From assembly GCA_051001135.1 (NCBI GenBank), contig JBPCNO010000037.1, forward strand, positions 1 through 23,082: a DNA stretch of 23,082 nucleotides, given 5' to 3'. Below the pieces are notes generated by a model, which searched no databases, was not told the origin of the DNA, and saw only the letters and a program-made list of their open reading frames with translations. The position numbers and the translations under genes were made by a program. How positions within the stretch are numbered: the first letter of the stretch is position 1; each line of letters begins with the position of its first letter. The DNA comes from CAWHMN01 sp051001135 (GTDB lineage Bacteria > Acidobacteriota > Terriglobia > Terriglobales > Acidobacteriaceae). Below, piece after piece: positions 6,895 through 13,742 of the stretch.

Positions 6895-7959
6895 CTACCT
6901 GCGGTCGGGAAGGAAGTTCCAGATCGTTGGATCTTCTTCTCCCAGCACCCAGGAACAGAAACCCTCAAGACCGCGATCCTGCGCAAGCTGATACCGGTCC
7001 TTGAAGGTGCGCGCATCGGTAAAGAAGACCCACTCACGCATCTGGTCGCGATAGAAGTAGAACCAGGCAGAGTGGTCCACCGGGTCCCATTCTGGTGTTG
7101 CTTTGAATGTCCGGGCAAGCAGTTGCGCGTTTGGCGCGCTGATGTACTCGCCGGTGATATCGGGTTTGTAGTGATCGCCATCCTTGAGGGGTCCGCCGGT
7201 ATACCAGTGATAGCCATAGAGCGCGATGCCGAGTGAGAGCTTCTGTTTGGGGACGTACTTGAGCGCGTAGTCGAGGTTCTCAAGGGTCCAGTCCCATCCG
7301 GCGACCGGCCCTGGCGCAGTCCATCGCGTGTGCTGGTCATAGGTCATCAGGCAGACGAGATCGACGGAGTCGCTCAGCGCTTTCAGATCGAACGCTCCGC
7401 GCCAGTCGGTCCAGATCCATTTGCCGAAGCTCCCCGCGCCGGGATGCCCCGGCGCATTGGGAACCGTCGCGATTGTCAGTTGCAAACCCTGCGCGTGCAG
7501 TGCGTTAGCAGTCTCCTTCACCAGCGCGGAAAGCAGGTCGCGGTCCGTCCACGAGATGTTCTCGAGATCGAACTGGAAGCCGGTGTAGCCGTTCTCCTTG
7601 GATTCGCGAATCAGCGCCTGGATCATCTCCTGGTGCGCCTTGTCGTTGAGAAACAGAGCATGGATCCCAGTCTTGTTGGTCAGGGCAACGATCGGCATCA
7701 CCGGCACGCCGCCGGCGTGGGCTGCACTCAAGACGAGCGGATCGGCCGCGCCGGTCACCAACCCATCGGCGTCCACCTGGTACCAGGTGGGCACCAAGAC
7801 GTCGATCTTCGCCGCATGCTGCAGGAATGACTGGATGGATGCCGGTGTTTCCGTCATATAGAACAGCGACTTTATCTGTGATTCTTTCTTTGTCTGCGAC
7901 TTCACCTGGGCTCCGGCCAATGCCGGAATCAGCAGCAGCAGCCATGCAAGCTTCGTCAT
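6895..7959 (-). CDS. Exported glycoside hydrolase family 18 protein (chitinase/YaaH-like)
   Basis: A 354-aa protein with a short signal peptide (MTKLAWLLLLIPALAGA, likely cut before Gln18). The GH18 barrel is recognised by the strand-4 motif GYTGFQFDLENIS, in which Asp131 and Glu133 match the last D-x-E of the family DxxDxDxE motif, by LVCLMTYDQH (Tyr207, Asp208) and by a C-terminal GLEGFCSWVLG with the barrel Trp. The first two Asp of the long motif are absent, as in spore-cortex YaaH/YdhD-type members that act on GlcNAc linkages. Whether the substrate is chitin, peptidoglycan or another glycan cannot be told. AGGAG sits 7 nt before the ATG. TACACT on the minus strand (7994-7999) is a possible -10 box. 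Confidence 0.85.
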   Translation of the reverse strand: MTKLAWLLLLIPALAGAQVKSQTKKESQIKSLFYMTETPASIQSFLQHAAKIDVLVPTWYQVDADGLVTGAADPLVLSAAHAGGVPVMPIVALTNKTGIHALFLNDKAHQEMIQALIRESKENGYTGFQFDLENISWTDRDLLSALVKETANALHAQGLQLTIATVPNAPGHPGAGSFGKWIWTDWRGAFDLKALSDSVDLVCLMTYDQHTRWTAPGPVAGWDWTLENLDYALKYVPKQKLSLGIALYGYHWYTGGPLKDGDHYKPDITGEYISAPNAQLLARTFKATPEWDPVDHSAWFYFYRDQMREWVFFTDARTFKDRYQLAQDRGLEGFCSWVLGEEDPTIWNFLPDRR

Positions 7960-7993
7960 GCGTAATCTCCTGGTGGCTTCGGGTGTTTGCGAG

Positions 7994-7999
7994 AGTGTA
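7994..7999 (-). promoter_or_regulatory. Putative -10 element (TACACT) of the GH18 gene
   Basis: TACACT on the minus strand lies 34 nt upstream of the GH18 ATG, compatible with a leader of about 28 nt that would include the AGGAG site. The call rests on the same hexamer recurring before four other starts in this window; there is no clear -35 box. Confidence 0.35.
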
Positions 8000-8214
8000 C
8001 GTCTGAACGATATGGCACGAGATAAGGAAATGCGCGGTCACTCTTCGCGTAAGCTGCTGTTACGCTCGCACTGGCAGTTGTAATGCAGGACAAACGGAAT
8101 CTGCTGCGGCGATCGTACAGCGGCACTCCGGCCTTGAGAGGTCATGATTTCGGAAGGCGAAGCCAAATCAGTTCACACTGCTGCGGGATATAGAGTTTAG
8201 AGGAGCTGCAATTG

Positions 8215-9651
8215 ATGTTCGATATGAAGAGTCTTAGAGCTATCTTCTTTACACTGGGCTGGCTGTCGTGCGCGTGGGCAGTTGGCGTCGCGCAAACCCC
8301 GCGTGTTCAGAATCCGCAGACCCAGACCGGCCAGAGGTATGAGCCTACCCTCAGCTCGCTCGACGCGCACCCTCTCCCCGCGTGGTATGCCGATGCCAAG
8401 CTCGGCATCTTCGTGCACTGGGGGCTGTATTCCGTGCCCGGGTGGGCGCCGGTGCAGCGTGCTTCGCATGACTTCGCAGCCAGCGACTACATCAAGAACA
8501 ATCCATATGCGGAGTGGTACTACAACACCATGCGTGTGCCGGGCTCGCCCACGCAGGGGTACCACCGAGAGCACTACGGCGACGCCGGCTATTACGACTT
8601 CACCGCCGCCTTCGATCGCGAGAGCCGGAAGTGGAACCCCGACGCATGGGCGCGGATCTTCAAGGACGCGGGTGCGCGCTACGTCGTGCTGACGACCAAG
8701 CATCATGACGGGTTCACGCTGTGGCCGACGGCGGTGAAGAATCCTAACCAGAAGAATCTACAGGCTTCGCGTGACATCGTCGGAGACCTGACCGCCTCTG
8801 TCCGAAAGGCCGGCCTTCGCATGGGCCTCTACTACTCCGGTGGTTACGACTGGACCTTCAACCGGGGGCCGATTGAAAAAGCGTCCGACTACAACGCGGT
8901 AAAGCCGCAGAGCGTGGCTTACGGTAGATATGCGGATGCGCAGATCGAGGAACTGATCCAGCGCTATCATCCATCCGTGCTGTGGGACGATATCGATTGG
9001 CCGAAGTCCGGCAAGCCGCTGCAAGTGATGGCCGACTTCTACAACACGGTTCCCGACGGCGTGGTGGATGACAGGTTCGGCGTGCCGCACTCGGATTTCA
9101 AATCGCCCGAGTACGAAAAGCTGGATACTATCAGCGCGAAAAAATGGGAGGAATGCCGTGGACTCGGGCGTTCCTTCGGCTACAACCGCGCAGAAGGTGG
9201 GGCAGAAACCATCGCGCCGGACGAGTTGATCTACCTTCTCGTCGATATCGTGAGCAAGAACGGCAACCTGCTGCTGGATGTCGGTCCAGAAGCAGATGGC
9301 ACCATTCCTGCGGTACAGATGGAGCGCCTGCAAGCGCTGGGCGCGTGGCTGAAGCAGAATGGCGAAGCTATTTACGGGACGCATCCCTGGTCGCGCGCGA
9401 CCGGTGCGACAGACCAGGGTGTGGACGTGCGCTTCACGCAGAAAGACACACAACTTTATGCAACACTGCTTGGCAGGCCGAAGTCCTCGCCCATCGTGAT
9501 CCGGGAGGTGAAGCCGCAGGCCGGCTCCGCCATCTTCCTGCTCGGCGATCCCAAACCACTCGCCTGGTCGCAAAAGGCTTCCGACATCAGCGTCTCCTTG
9601 CCCGCGGCTCTGCCCGGCAGCTACGCCTACGTCCTTCGCATGCGAGAGTAA
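8215..9651 (+). CDS. Exported alpha-L-fucosidase, GH29
   Basis: A 478-aa protein with a signal peptide (MKSLRAIFFTLGWLSCAWAVGVA, cut near Gln27). The catalytic barrel is clear: WYADAKLGIFVHWGLYSVPGWAP (family start), YVVLTTKHHDGFTLWPT with His163-His164-Asp165, LRMGLYYSGGYDW, and VLWDDIDWP, where Asp259 matches the GH29 nucleophile (the LWND motif of Thermotoga fucosidase). The second half has GNLLLDVGPEADGTIP and a C-terminal beta-sandwich. It should release terminal L-fucose in the periplasm or outside. AGGAG at 8201-8205 is 9 nt before the ATG at 8215; a TTG at 8212 in the same frame is also possible. It is divergent from GH18 across about 255 bp in which I see no firm promoter. Confidence 0.95.
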   Translation: MFDMKSLRAIFFTLGWLSCAWAVGVAQTPRVQNPQTQTGQRYEPTLSSLDAHPLPAWYADAKLGIFVHWGLYSVPGWAPVQRASHDFAASDYIKNNPYAEWYYNTMRVPGSPTQGYHREHYGDAGYYDFTAAFDRESRKWNPDAWARIFKDAGARYVVLTTKHHDGFTLWPTAVKNPNQKNLQASRDIVGDLTASVRKAGLRMGLYYSGGYDWTFNRGPIEKASDYNAVKPQSVAYGRYADAQIEELIQRYHPSVLWDDIDWPKSGKPLQVMADFYNTVPDGVVDDRFGVPHSDFKSPEYEKLDTISAKKWEECRGLGRSFGYNRAEGGAETIAPDELIYLLVDIVSKNGNLLLDVGPEADGTIPAVQMERLQALGAWLKQNGEAIYGTHPWSRATGATDQGVDVRFTQKDTQLYATLLGRPKSSPIVIREVKPQAGSAIFLLGDPKPLAWSQKASDISVSLPAALPGSYAYVLRMRE

Positions 9652-9655
9652 TCAG

Positions 9656-9678
9656 CGCTGCCTTCTGCATGAGCAGCG
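9656..9678 (+). terminator. Weak hairpin after the fucosidase gene
   Basis: CGCTGC (9656-9661) and GCAGCG (9673-9678) form a 6-bp perfect stem 4 nt after the TAA, followed by TCTCATTTCG. The T tract is interrupted, so termination is only possible rather than likely. Confidence 0.35.
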
Positions 9679-9760
9679 TCTCATTTCGCTCGTCCCTCTT
9701 GCGACTCGATGGCGCTTACACGCCCGCATCTCTATGAAGGACCATTGCGGTTACTTATAA

Positions 9761-9788
9761 AATACGGTGGAATACGGTCAGATACGCG
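9761..9788. repeat. Short 10-bp tandem repeat
   Basis: AATACGGTGG, AATACGGTCA and GATACGCGCG follow one another with a 10-bp period in the 263-bp gap between the fucosidase stop and the tRNA. The spacing is about one helical turn, as in some operator arrays, but no adjacent promoter is evident. The rest of the gap shows nothing I can name. Confidence 0.4.
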
Positions 9789-9914
9789 CGAATTCGGCGT
9801 CGTTCTGCGGGATGATAATGGAAAGTCCGGTCTTTCTGAAATCCGGTTGAGGTCGTAGTCTGAGCTAGTTTGCAAGCTATGACTTACTGGAATTCAAATA
9901 CCTGGAAAGATAGC

Positions 9915-10001
9915 TGGTGCCGAAGAAGGGACTCGAACCCCCACACCCTTGCGAGTACATGGACCTGAACCATGCGCGTCTGCCAATTCCGCCACTTCGG
10001 C
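9915..10001 (-). tRNA. tRNA-Leu (anticodon CAG)
   Basis: The minus strand folds as a complete class II tRNA of 87 nt including an encoded CCA (9915-9917). The acceptor stem is GCCGAAG (9995-10001) with CTTCGGC, discriminator A. The anticodon stem CATGG/CCATG encloses the loop TTCAGGT, so the anticodon is CAG and reads CUG leucine codons. A long variable arm (around ACTCGCAAGGGTGT) is as expected for tRNA-Leu, and the T loop is TTCGAGT with two G-T pairs in its stem. No integrase or duplicated 3' end was seen nearby. Confidence 0.97.
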
Positions 10002-10042
10002 ACGAGTAAGGTCCAGGACAAGCTGGACGGCAGCAGGTGCTA

Positions 10043-10070
10043 GTCTTACAAACGAAAAGGGGAATGTCAA
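10043..10070 (-). promoter_or_regulatory. Probable sigma70-type promoter for tRNA-Leu
   Basis: On the minus strand, a consensus -35 TTGACA (10065-10070) is followed after 16 nt by TAAGAC (10043-10048) as a moderate -10. Transcription would start near 10036, about 35 nt before the mature tRNA 5' end at 10001. Confidence 0.55.
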
Positions 10071-10188
10071 ACAGGCGGGCTCGACTGAAACAAGCATGCG
10101 CCTGCGTGGTATTCGCCCGCACCGCAGATCGCGTGGTGAGCGGATCCCAAAGGAAAAATCAGTAGTGAACCGCAGGAGTGAGGCGCGG

Positions 10189-10437
10189 ATGACGGAAAGT
10201 GAACTATCGCGGTACGGTCCGGAACAAACGATTACTGCGGCGGACGCTACAGAGATGCGCCGCCTCTCGCACGATTTGAACAACGCATTGGAGATCATCG
10301 TGCAGGCCAGCTACCTGGTGAACATGACCGAACTCTCGGACCCGGCGAAGGATTGGATGAAGTTGTTGGATCAGGGATTGAGGCAGGCGGCGGAGCTGAA
10401 TAAAGAACTACGCAACTACATCCTCAGTCACAGCTAG
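10189..10437 (+). CDS. Small protein resembling an isolated histidine-kinase dimerisation/H-box domain
   Basis: An 82-aa soluble protein. Residues 22-43 (MRRLSHDLNNALEIIVQASYLV) match the H-box helix of NtrB-like histidine kinases (pattern SHDLNNxLxxI), placing a candidate phosphoacceptor at His28. The rest (WMKLLDQGLRQAAELNKELRNYI) reads as a second amphipathic helix, so a two-helix hairpin that dimerises into a four-helix bundle is plausible. No ATP-binding domain follows: a stop comes at residue 83 and no N or G box is seen downstream. The ATG at 10189 has AGGAG 10 nt upstream; an in-frame GTG at 10165 behind AAAGGA is an alternative. It could be a phosphotransfer protein or an inactive remnant. 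Function is inferred from the motif only. Confidence 0.65.
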   Translation: MTESELSRYGPEQTITAADATEMRRLSHDLNNALEIIVQASYLVNMTELSDPAKDWMKLLDQGLRQAAELNKELRNYILSHS

Positions 10438-10580
10438 AGTCGATTGCGATGGAGCGGGGATTGAGCGGCTCCTTCATCCATGGACTGCCAGTCATCGTAA
10501 GGACTGCCAGCACGCGAACCCATCCCGCGCAGAGGGACCTGCACGGGAGGTGATCGCAACATCCCCACCTAGGTAAACGG
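10438..10580. other. Convergent intergenic gap with a 10-bp direct repeat
   Basis: GGACTGCCAG occurs at 10482-10491 and 10501-10510. Near 10551 and 10566 an AGGTG/CACCT pair could form a weak stem. No clear terminator with a T tract is seen for either flanking gene. Confidence 0.4.
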
Positions 10581-11012
10581 TCAGGAGACCAGGTTGGCGT
10601 CGAGCGTGATCTCGGTGTTGCCCTGGAAGAGCCGGGAGATGGGGCATCCGTTCTTGGCATCCTGCGCGGCTTTATCGAATGCAGACTGATCGGCGCCGGG
10701 GACTCTGGCTTCGGTCTTGAGCTGAATCATGGTGATAGTCGGCTTGTCGTCTTTTTTGCCAAAGGAGACGATGGCGGAGGTTTGCAGGGACTCCGGCGTT
10801 AAACCCGCCTTGCCAAGTTCCGCGCTCAGTGCCATGGTGAAGCACCCGGCGTGGGCTGCGGCAATGAGCTCTTCGGGATTGGTGCCGATACCCTCCTCAA
10901 AGCGCGTTCCAAACGAATACTGCGCGTCTTGCAGCACGCCGCTGCCGGTCGAGATCTTGCCTTTGCCATCCTTCAAACCATCCTGCCACTGCGCAGTTGC
11001 TTTCCTGTCCAT
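10581..11012 (-). CDS. osmC: OsmC family peroxiredoxin
   Basis: A 143-aa protein, the same length as E. coli OsmC and alignable along its whole length (GKGKISTGSGVL, FGTRFEEGIGTNPEELIAAAHAGCFTMALS, GCPISRL, EITLDANL). The two reactive cysteines are Cys57 and Cys123, with Arg37 and the Glu47-Glu48 pair in the usual supporting positions. It reduces organic hydroperoxides in the cytoplasm and is typically induced by osmotic or oxidative stress. The ATG at 11012 has AAGGAG about 6 nt upstream; the longer frame to 11069 adds residues absent from the family. Neighbours do not form an obvious operon with it. Confidence 0.96.
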   Translation of the reverse strand: MDRKATAQWQDGLKDGKGKISTGSGVLQDAQYSFGTRFEEGIGTNPEELIAAAHAGCFTMALSAELGKAGLTPESLQTSAIVSFGKKDDKPTITMIQLKTEARVPGADQSAFDKAAQDAKNGCPISRLFQGNTEITLDANLVS

Positions 11013-11244
11013 AGTTGCTCCTTGATAGAAGTGCGTGGATAAAATGTGCGTGCCATCCGGAAGCGGCACCTGCTATTCGATGTTAGATGCGCGAAGGCGA
11101 TGCGCAAAGATAGCGCGAGAGGTGATCGCCATCGCCCGTTGCGGCGCGGTACTGTATGAGCGTGGACGGGATGCGTCGAAACGCGTGCGCAGAGAAATGG
11201 GATTGCAGAGGGCTGATTTATCATGGGCAGACAGGAGTGGCAGA

Positions 11245-11400
11245 GTGGATGAGGACGACGTGAAGGCCACGGATGCAGCGAGGCTTGAAGAGCATCGCAG
11301 TCTCTACTGTCCAACCTGCGGGATGCGTCTGTTCAGCATGCGTTGCAAGCTTATCTGCAACCGGTGCGGATACTACGTGAGCTGCGCCGACTATTACTGA
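11245..11400 (+). CDS. 51-aa zinc-ribbon protein
   Basis: A very short gene chosen because a GTG at 11245 has a perfect AGGAG (11233-11237) 7 nt upstream, whereas upstream in-frame starts (ATG 11197 and earlier) lack a site and give Arg-rich, non-conserved residues. The product has an acidic N-terminus (VDEDDVKATD) and then six cysteines: Cys22-x2-Cys25, Cys34, Cys38-x2-Cys41 and Cys47, in the block YCPTCGMRLF...CKLICNRCGYYVSCADYY. Two CxxC pairs imply one structural Zn ion. I believe similar CKLxCxxCGY tails recur in small acidobacterial proteins, but the function is unknown; nucleic-acid or protein binding are both possible. Confidence 0.6.
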   Translation: MDEDDVKATDAARLEEHRSLYCPTCGMRLFSMRCKLICNRCGYYVSCADYY

Positions 11401-11493
11401 GCGGCGGTGACAACGGACAACGGTCGTGGCATGATCGTCTGTCTCAATAGGATGGATTGCACGTCCCCGCACCCACATTTGGAGGAGCGATTT

Positions 11494-11940
11494 ATGCCGC
11501 AGGGTTTCTGGAAGGGTTTTATTTCAGGCGCGATCACCACGTTCGCTGTTACATATGTCATGAAGCGCGCACCTGCCAGGCATTCCGGCTTCAACGCTAT
11601 TTCAGCATGGAAGACGAACGGGCCACAGAGGGTGGATCCGGCGCGCATTGCCTTGAAGCGGGACGAGAACAGTGTCGGCGATCCCGCCGCACTCACGGGA
11701 GCGCGAACCGATACCACGGCGAGCTTTGAACGTGCCGGCGGAGCGCCGGGTGGAAGCACGCCCGCCGAGTCATCCGAGGCGCCGGGTCGTCCGGGCAAGC
11801 CTCTGGACTACACCGATGCGAACAAGCCGGTGAAGCCATCCTCGCGCACCCTTCACCTTCCCAAGGAGCCTGCCCGCAAACGGACCAGTCGCAAGGCTCG
11901 GCCCAAACTCCCGCCCAATCTACCGAAGACGACCGAGTGA
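11494..11940 (+). CDS. Hypothetical single-pass membrane protein with a basic, proline-rich tail
   Basis: A 148-aa protein of no family I recognise. It begins with one hydrophobic segment (FWKGFISGAITTFAVTYVM, about residues 5-23), followed by a long low-complexity polar tail rich in Gly, Pro and Ser, ending in a strongly basic region (KEPARKRTSRKARPKLPPNLPK). GGAGGAG at 11481-11487 sits 6 nt before the ATG at 11494, so the longer frame starting at 11407 is rejected. The tail is probably disordered and cytoplasmic by the positive-inside rule. It lies 93 bp after the zinc-ribbon gene on the same strand and may be co-transcribed with it. Confidence 0.7.
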   Translation: MPQGFWKGFISGAITTFAVTYVMKRAPARHSGFNAISAWKTNGPQRVDPARIALKRDENSVGDPAALTGARTDTTASFERAGGAPGGSTPAESSEAPGRPGKPLDYTDANKPVKPSSRTLHLPKEPARKRTSRKARPKLPPNLPKTTE

Positions 11941-11981
11941 TGTAGACCCGCGAGTGATTGCTCTTCCCGCCACTTCTGGTG

Positions 11982-13586
11982 TCAGAAGTCGATGTGTGCC
12001 CGCACGCCGGGGACGACGATCGGGCCGCGGTCGCGGTTGTAGCCGGGGTTGGCGACGGCGGAGAGTTGCAGCGCGAAGTAGAGACCACCGATCGCGTGCA
12101 GGTTGTAGTAGGTCTCGCTGACGAACTCACGCCCATAGTTGAGGCGGCCGTCACCCAGAAGAAAGCCCAGCCCTCCCAGGGCAAGGTAGTCGCGGTGATC
12201 GCGGCTCAGGCCGCTGGTCACGATGGCTGAACCGATCCGGTCGAGGGGACGTCCCCAGGCATCTCCAGAGACATCCGCGCCGAGAGAGACCGTGTTGTTG
12301 ATCTCGGTGTAGGCAAAAGACTCGTGATGTCCCTCGTTCCATCCTGCGCGGAGATAGGCGCGGAAGTTCGCGGGAAGGTCCTGCTGCACGTTGAGGCCGA
12401 AGCCCTGCTTAAGCGTGCCCTGATGGCGGTGCAGGGTGATGTCCGGTGCTTTGTCCCGGCCATCCCGATACGCGTCGATCGCCTGCCGGTAGTCTCCCAT
12501 GTTGGCGTGGTTCAAGTAGGCGAGCGCCCGGATCTCCGTCGTGTGGCCCTGCCACAGGTGCGGCCGCAACTCGAACTCCAGATTTTCCGCGCGCGCCCGG
12601 CGCAGGGCGTAGTCCAGAGTGATACCGTTCGCGACGGTTGGCATCAGGGCCTCGCCGAAACGCACGCCAAACCCCGGCCCCTGGTACTCGAGAGTGGCGG
12701 CGATGGTGTAACCGCGCGTGTCGGCCGCATAATCGTAACCACCGTTGTTATCAATAGCCCAGTTCGTGAACTGCAGATGGCTGTCGCTGCCGACGGCGTT
12801 CACGTCGAAGAAGTCGACCATGCTCATCTTGCCCATGCGGAACTCAATGCGCCGCCGGGGAAGGGAACGCTCCAGGTAGAAGGGGTTGGGCTGCGTCTCC
12901 ACCCGGTCGGCGGTTAACGGGAAGGTCTGGTGCACCATATAGCGCGACAGGTAGACACCCTGCCCGAGTTGTGGGTTGCGCACGACATCCAGATTGACGT
13001 AGCCCGCCAAACCCAAGGCCTCGCTCAAACCTTTGCCGCCGGTCTCTTCCACATCGAGAAGGAACTCGCCCCAGCGCGTGAGGCGCACTCCGGTGTAGAG
13101 GGTGAGGACACGCGACAGGGCGGTCTGTCCCTGATTGCTCTGAAAGCTGTTCGGCCCGGAGTAAGGCGAGTGAAACGGATCATGAGCTTGAAAGATGAAA
13201 TTGGCCTGGCCGGAGATCCATACCCGATCCGCGATCAGGTGATGGCGAAAGACCGCCGGGTTCAGTTGATCGTCCGATTGATCGCGCACTTCCTGGTTGA
13301 TGACCTGATGTGGGGCCGGCGGAACTGTCACTGCGGGTTTTGCCGGTATGGTCTGCGTTGTCGGGCTGTCCTGTGGCTGGAGGATGGAGCGGACGTCCGC
13401 TTGCCCGGCAGCTTGCGACCGTCCAGCGTCGGCCGCCCTGGACTGCTGCACCCCAGACTGCTGCACCCCAGACTGCTGCGCCACGGATTGCTGCGCCACG
13501 GGTTGCTGCGCTGCCGCCATTGCGAGCGGCGCTAACAAAGCGGCGAGTCCGAACTGGAGCAGGTGCTTACATCGCAAACAATGCAT
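11982..13586 (-). CDS. OprB-like carbohydrate porin
   Basis: A 534-aa outer-membrane protein with a signal peptide (LLQFGLAALLAPLAMAAAQ), then a Gln-rich linker and a beta-barrel ending in Phe, the normal last residue of porins. The C-terminal block LSRDHRDYLALGGLGFLLGDGRLNYGREFVSETYYN and the closing VANPGYNRDRGPIVVPGVRAHIDF are diagnostic of the OprB family, which admits sugars across the outer membrane; the substrate here is unknown. The N-terminal linker is unusually long (about 100 residues) and includes five tandem five-residue repeats. GGAGG lies only 3 nt before the ATG at 13586, a tight spacing. It is divergent from the GH38 mannosidase, suggesting a shared sugar-uptake and degradation role. 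Confidence 0.85.
   Translation of the reverse strand: MHCLRCKHLLQFGLAALLAPLAMAAAQQPVAQQSVAQQSGVQQSGVQQSRAADAGRSQAAGQADVRSILQPQDSPTTQTIPAKPAVTVPPAPHQVINQEVRDQSDDQLNPAVFRHHLIADRVWISGQANFIFQAHDPFHSPYSGPNSFQSNQGQTALSRVLTLYTGVRLTRWGEFLLDVEETGGKGLSEALGLAGYVNLDVVRNPQLGQGVYLSRYMVHQTFPLTADRVETQPNPFYLERSLPRRRIEFRMGKMSMVDFFDVNAVGSDSHLQFTNWAIDNNGGYDYAADTRGYTIAATLEYQGPGFGVRFGEALMPTVANGITLDYALRRARAENLEFELRPHLWQGHTTEIRALAYLNHANMGDYRQAIDAYRDGRDKAPDITLHRHQGTLKQGFGLNVQQDLPANFRAYLRAGWNEGHHESFAYTEINNTVSLGADVSGDAWGRPLDRIGSAIVTSGLSRDHRDYLALGGLGFLLGDGRLNYGREFVSETYYNLHAIGGLYFALQLSAVANPGYNRDRGPIVVPGVRAHIDF
13441..13515. repeat. Five 15-bp tandem repeats inside the porin gene
   Basis: Five units start at 13441, 13456, 13471, 13486 and 13501. 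The first two are identical (GACTGCTGCACCCCA), the third and fourth differ from each other by one base, and the last has diverged most. On the minus strand they encode AQQPV, AQQSV, AQQSG, VQQSG, VQQSR. The unit is a multiple of three, so copy-number change would alter linker length without shifting the frame. Confidence 0.9.
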
Positions 13587-13742
13587 TCACCTCCAGCCTA
13601 ATCGATGTGTCTTGCAGAGGCGTGTGACTTCATCGTGAAGACTGGCTCGTCCGGTAACGATAGAATTGTTGAGTTGCACAATCACGGTAGGAGACAGAAC
13701 TTGCGGTCTCATATCGGATACCGGTTGTTTGGAGGACGCTGG
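13587..13742. promoter_or_regulatory. Divergent porin/mannosidase promoter region
   Basis: This 156-bp gap should hold both promoters. Visible elements are a small inverted repeat CTTCA-TCG-TGAAG (13629-13641), a possible operator, and TAGAAT (13661-13666), a fair -10 match for the mannosidase but without a matching -35. The shared region would allow joint control of the two genes. Confidence 0.35.

Noticed and set aside
9850..10001. Integration of a mobile element at tRNA-Leu
   Set aside because: No integrase and no second copy of the tRNA 3' end were found within the window.
9949..10188. N-terminal extension of the H-box protein
   Set aside because: The frame would begin inside tRNA-Leu and be Arg/Ser-rich; a start with AGGAG exists at 10189.
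13441..13515. Possible CRISPR-like repeat array
   Set aside because: The units are contiguous with no spacers, are 15 bp long and lie in frame within a signal-peptide-linked coding region.
12324..13535. Two plus-strand frames opposite the porin
   Set aside because: The OprB signature on the minus strand is clear; the Cys/Leu-rich repeat in the plus frame is only the reverse of the 15-bp tandem repeat.
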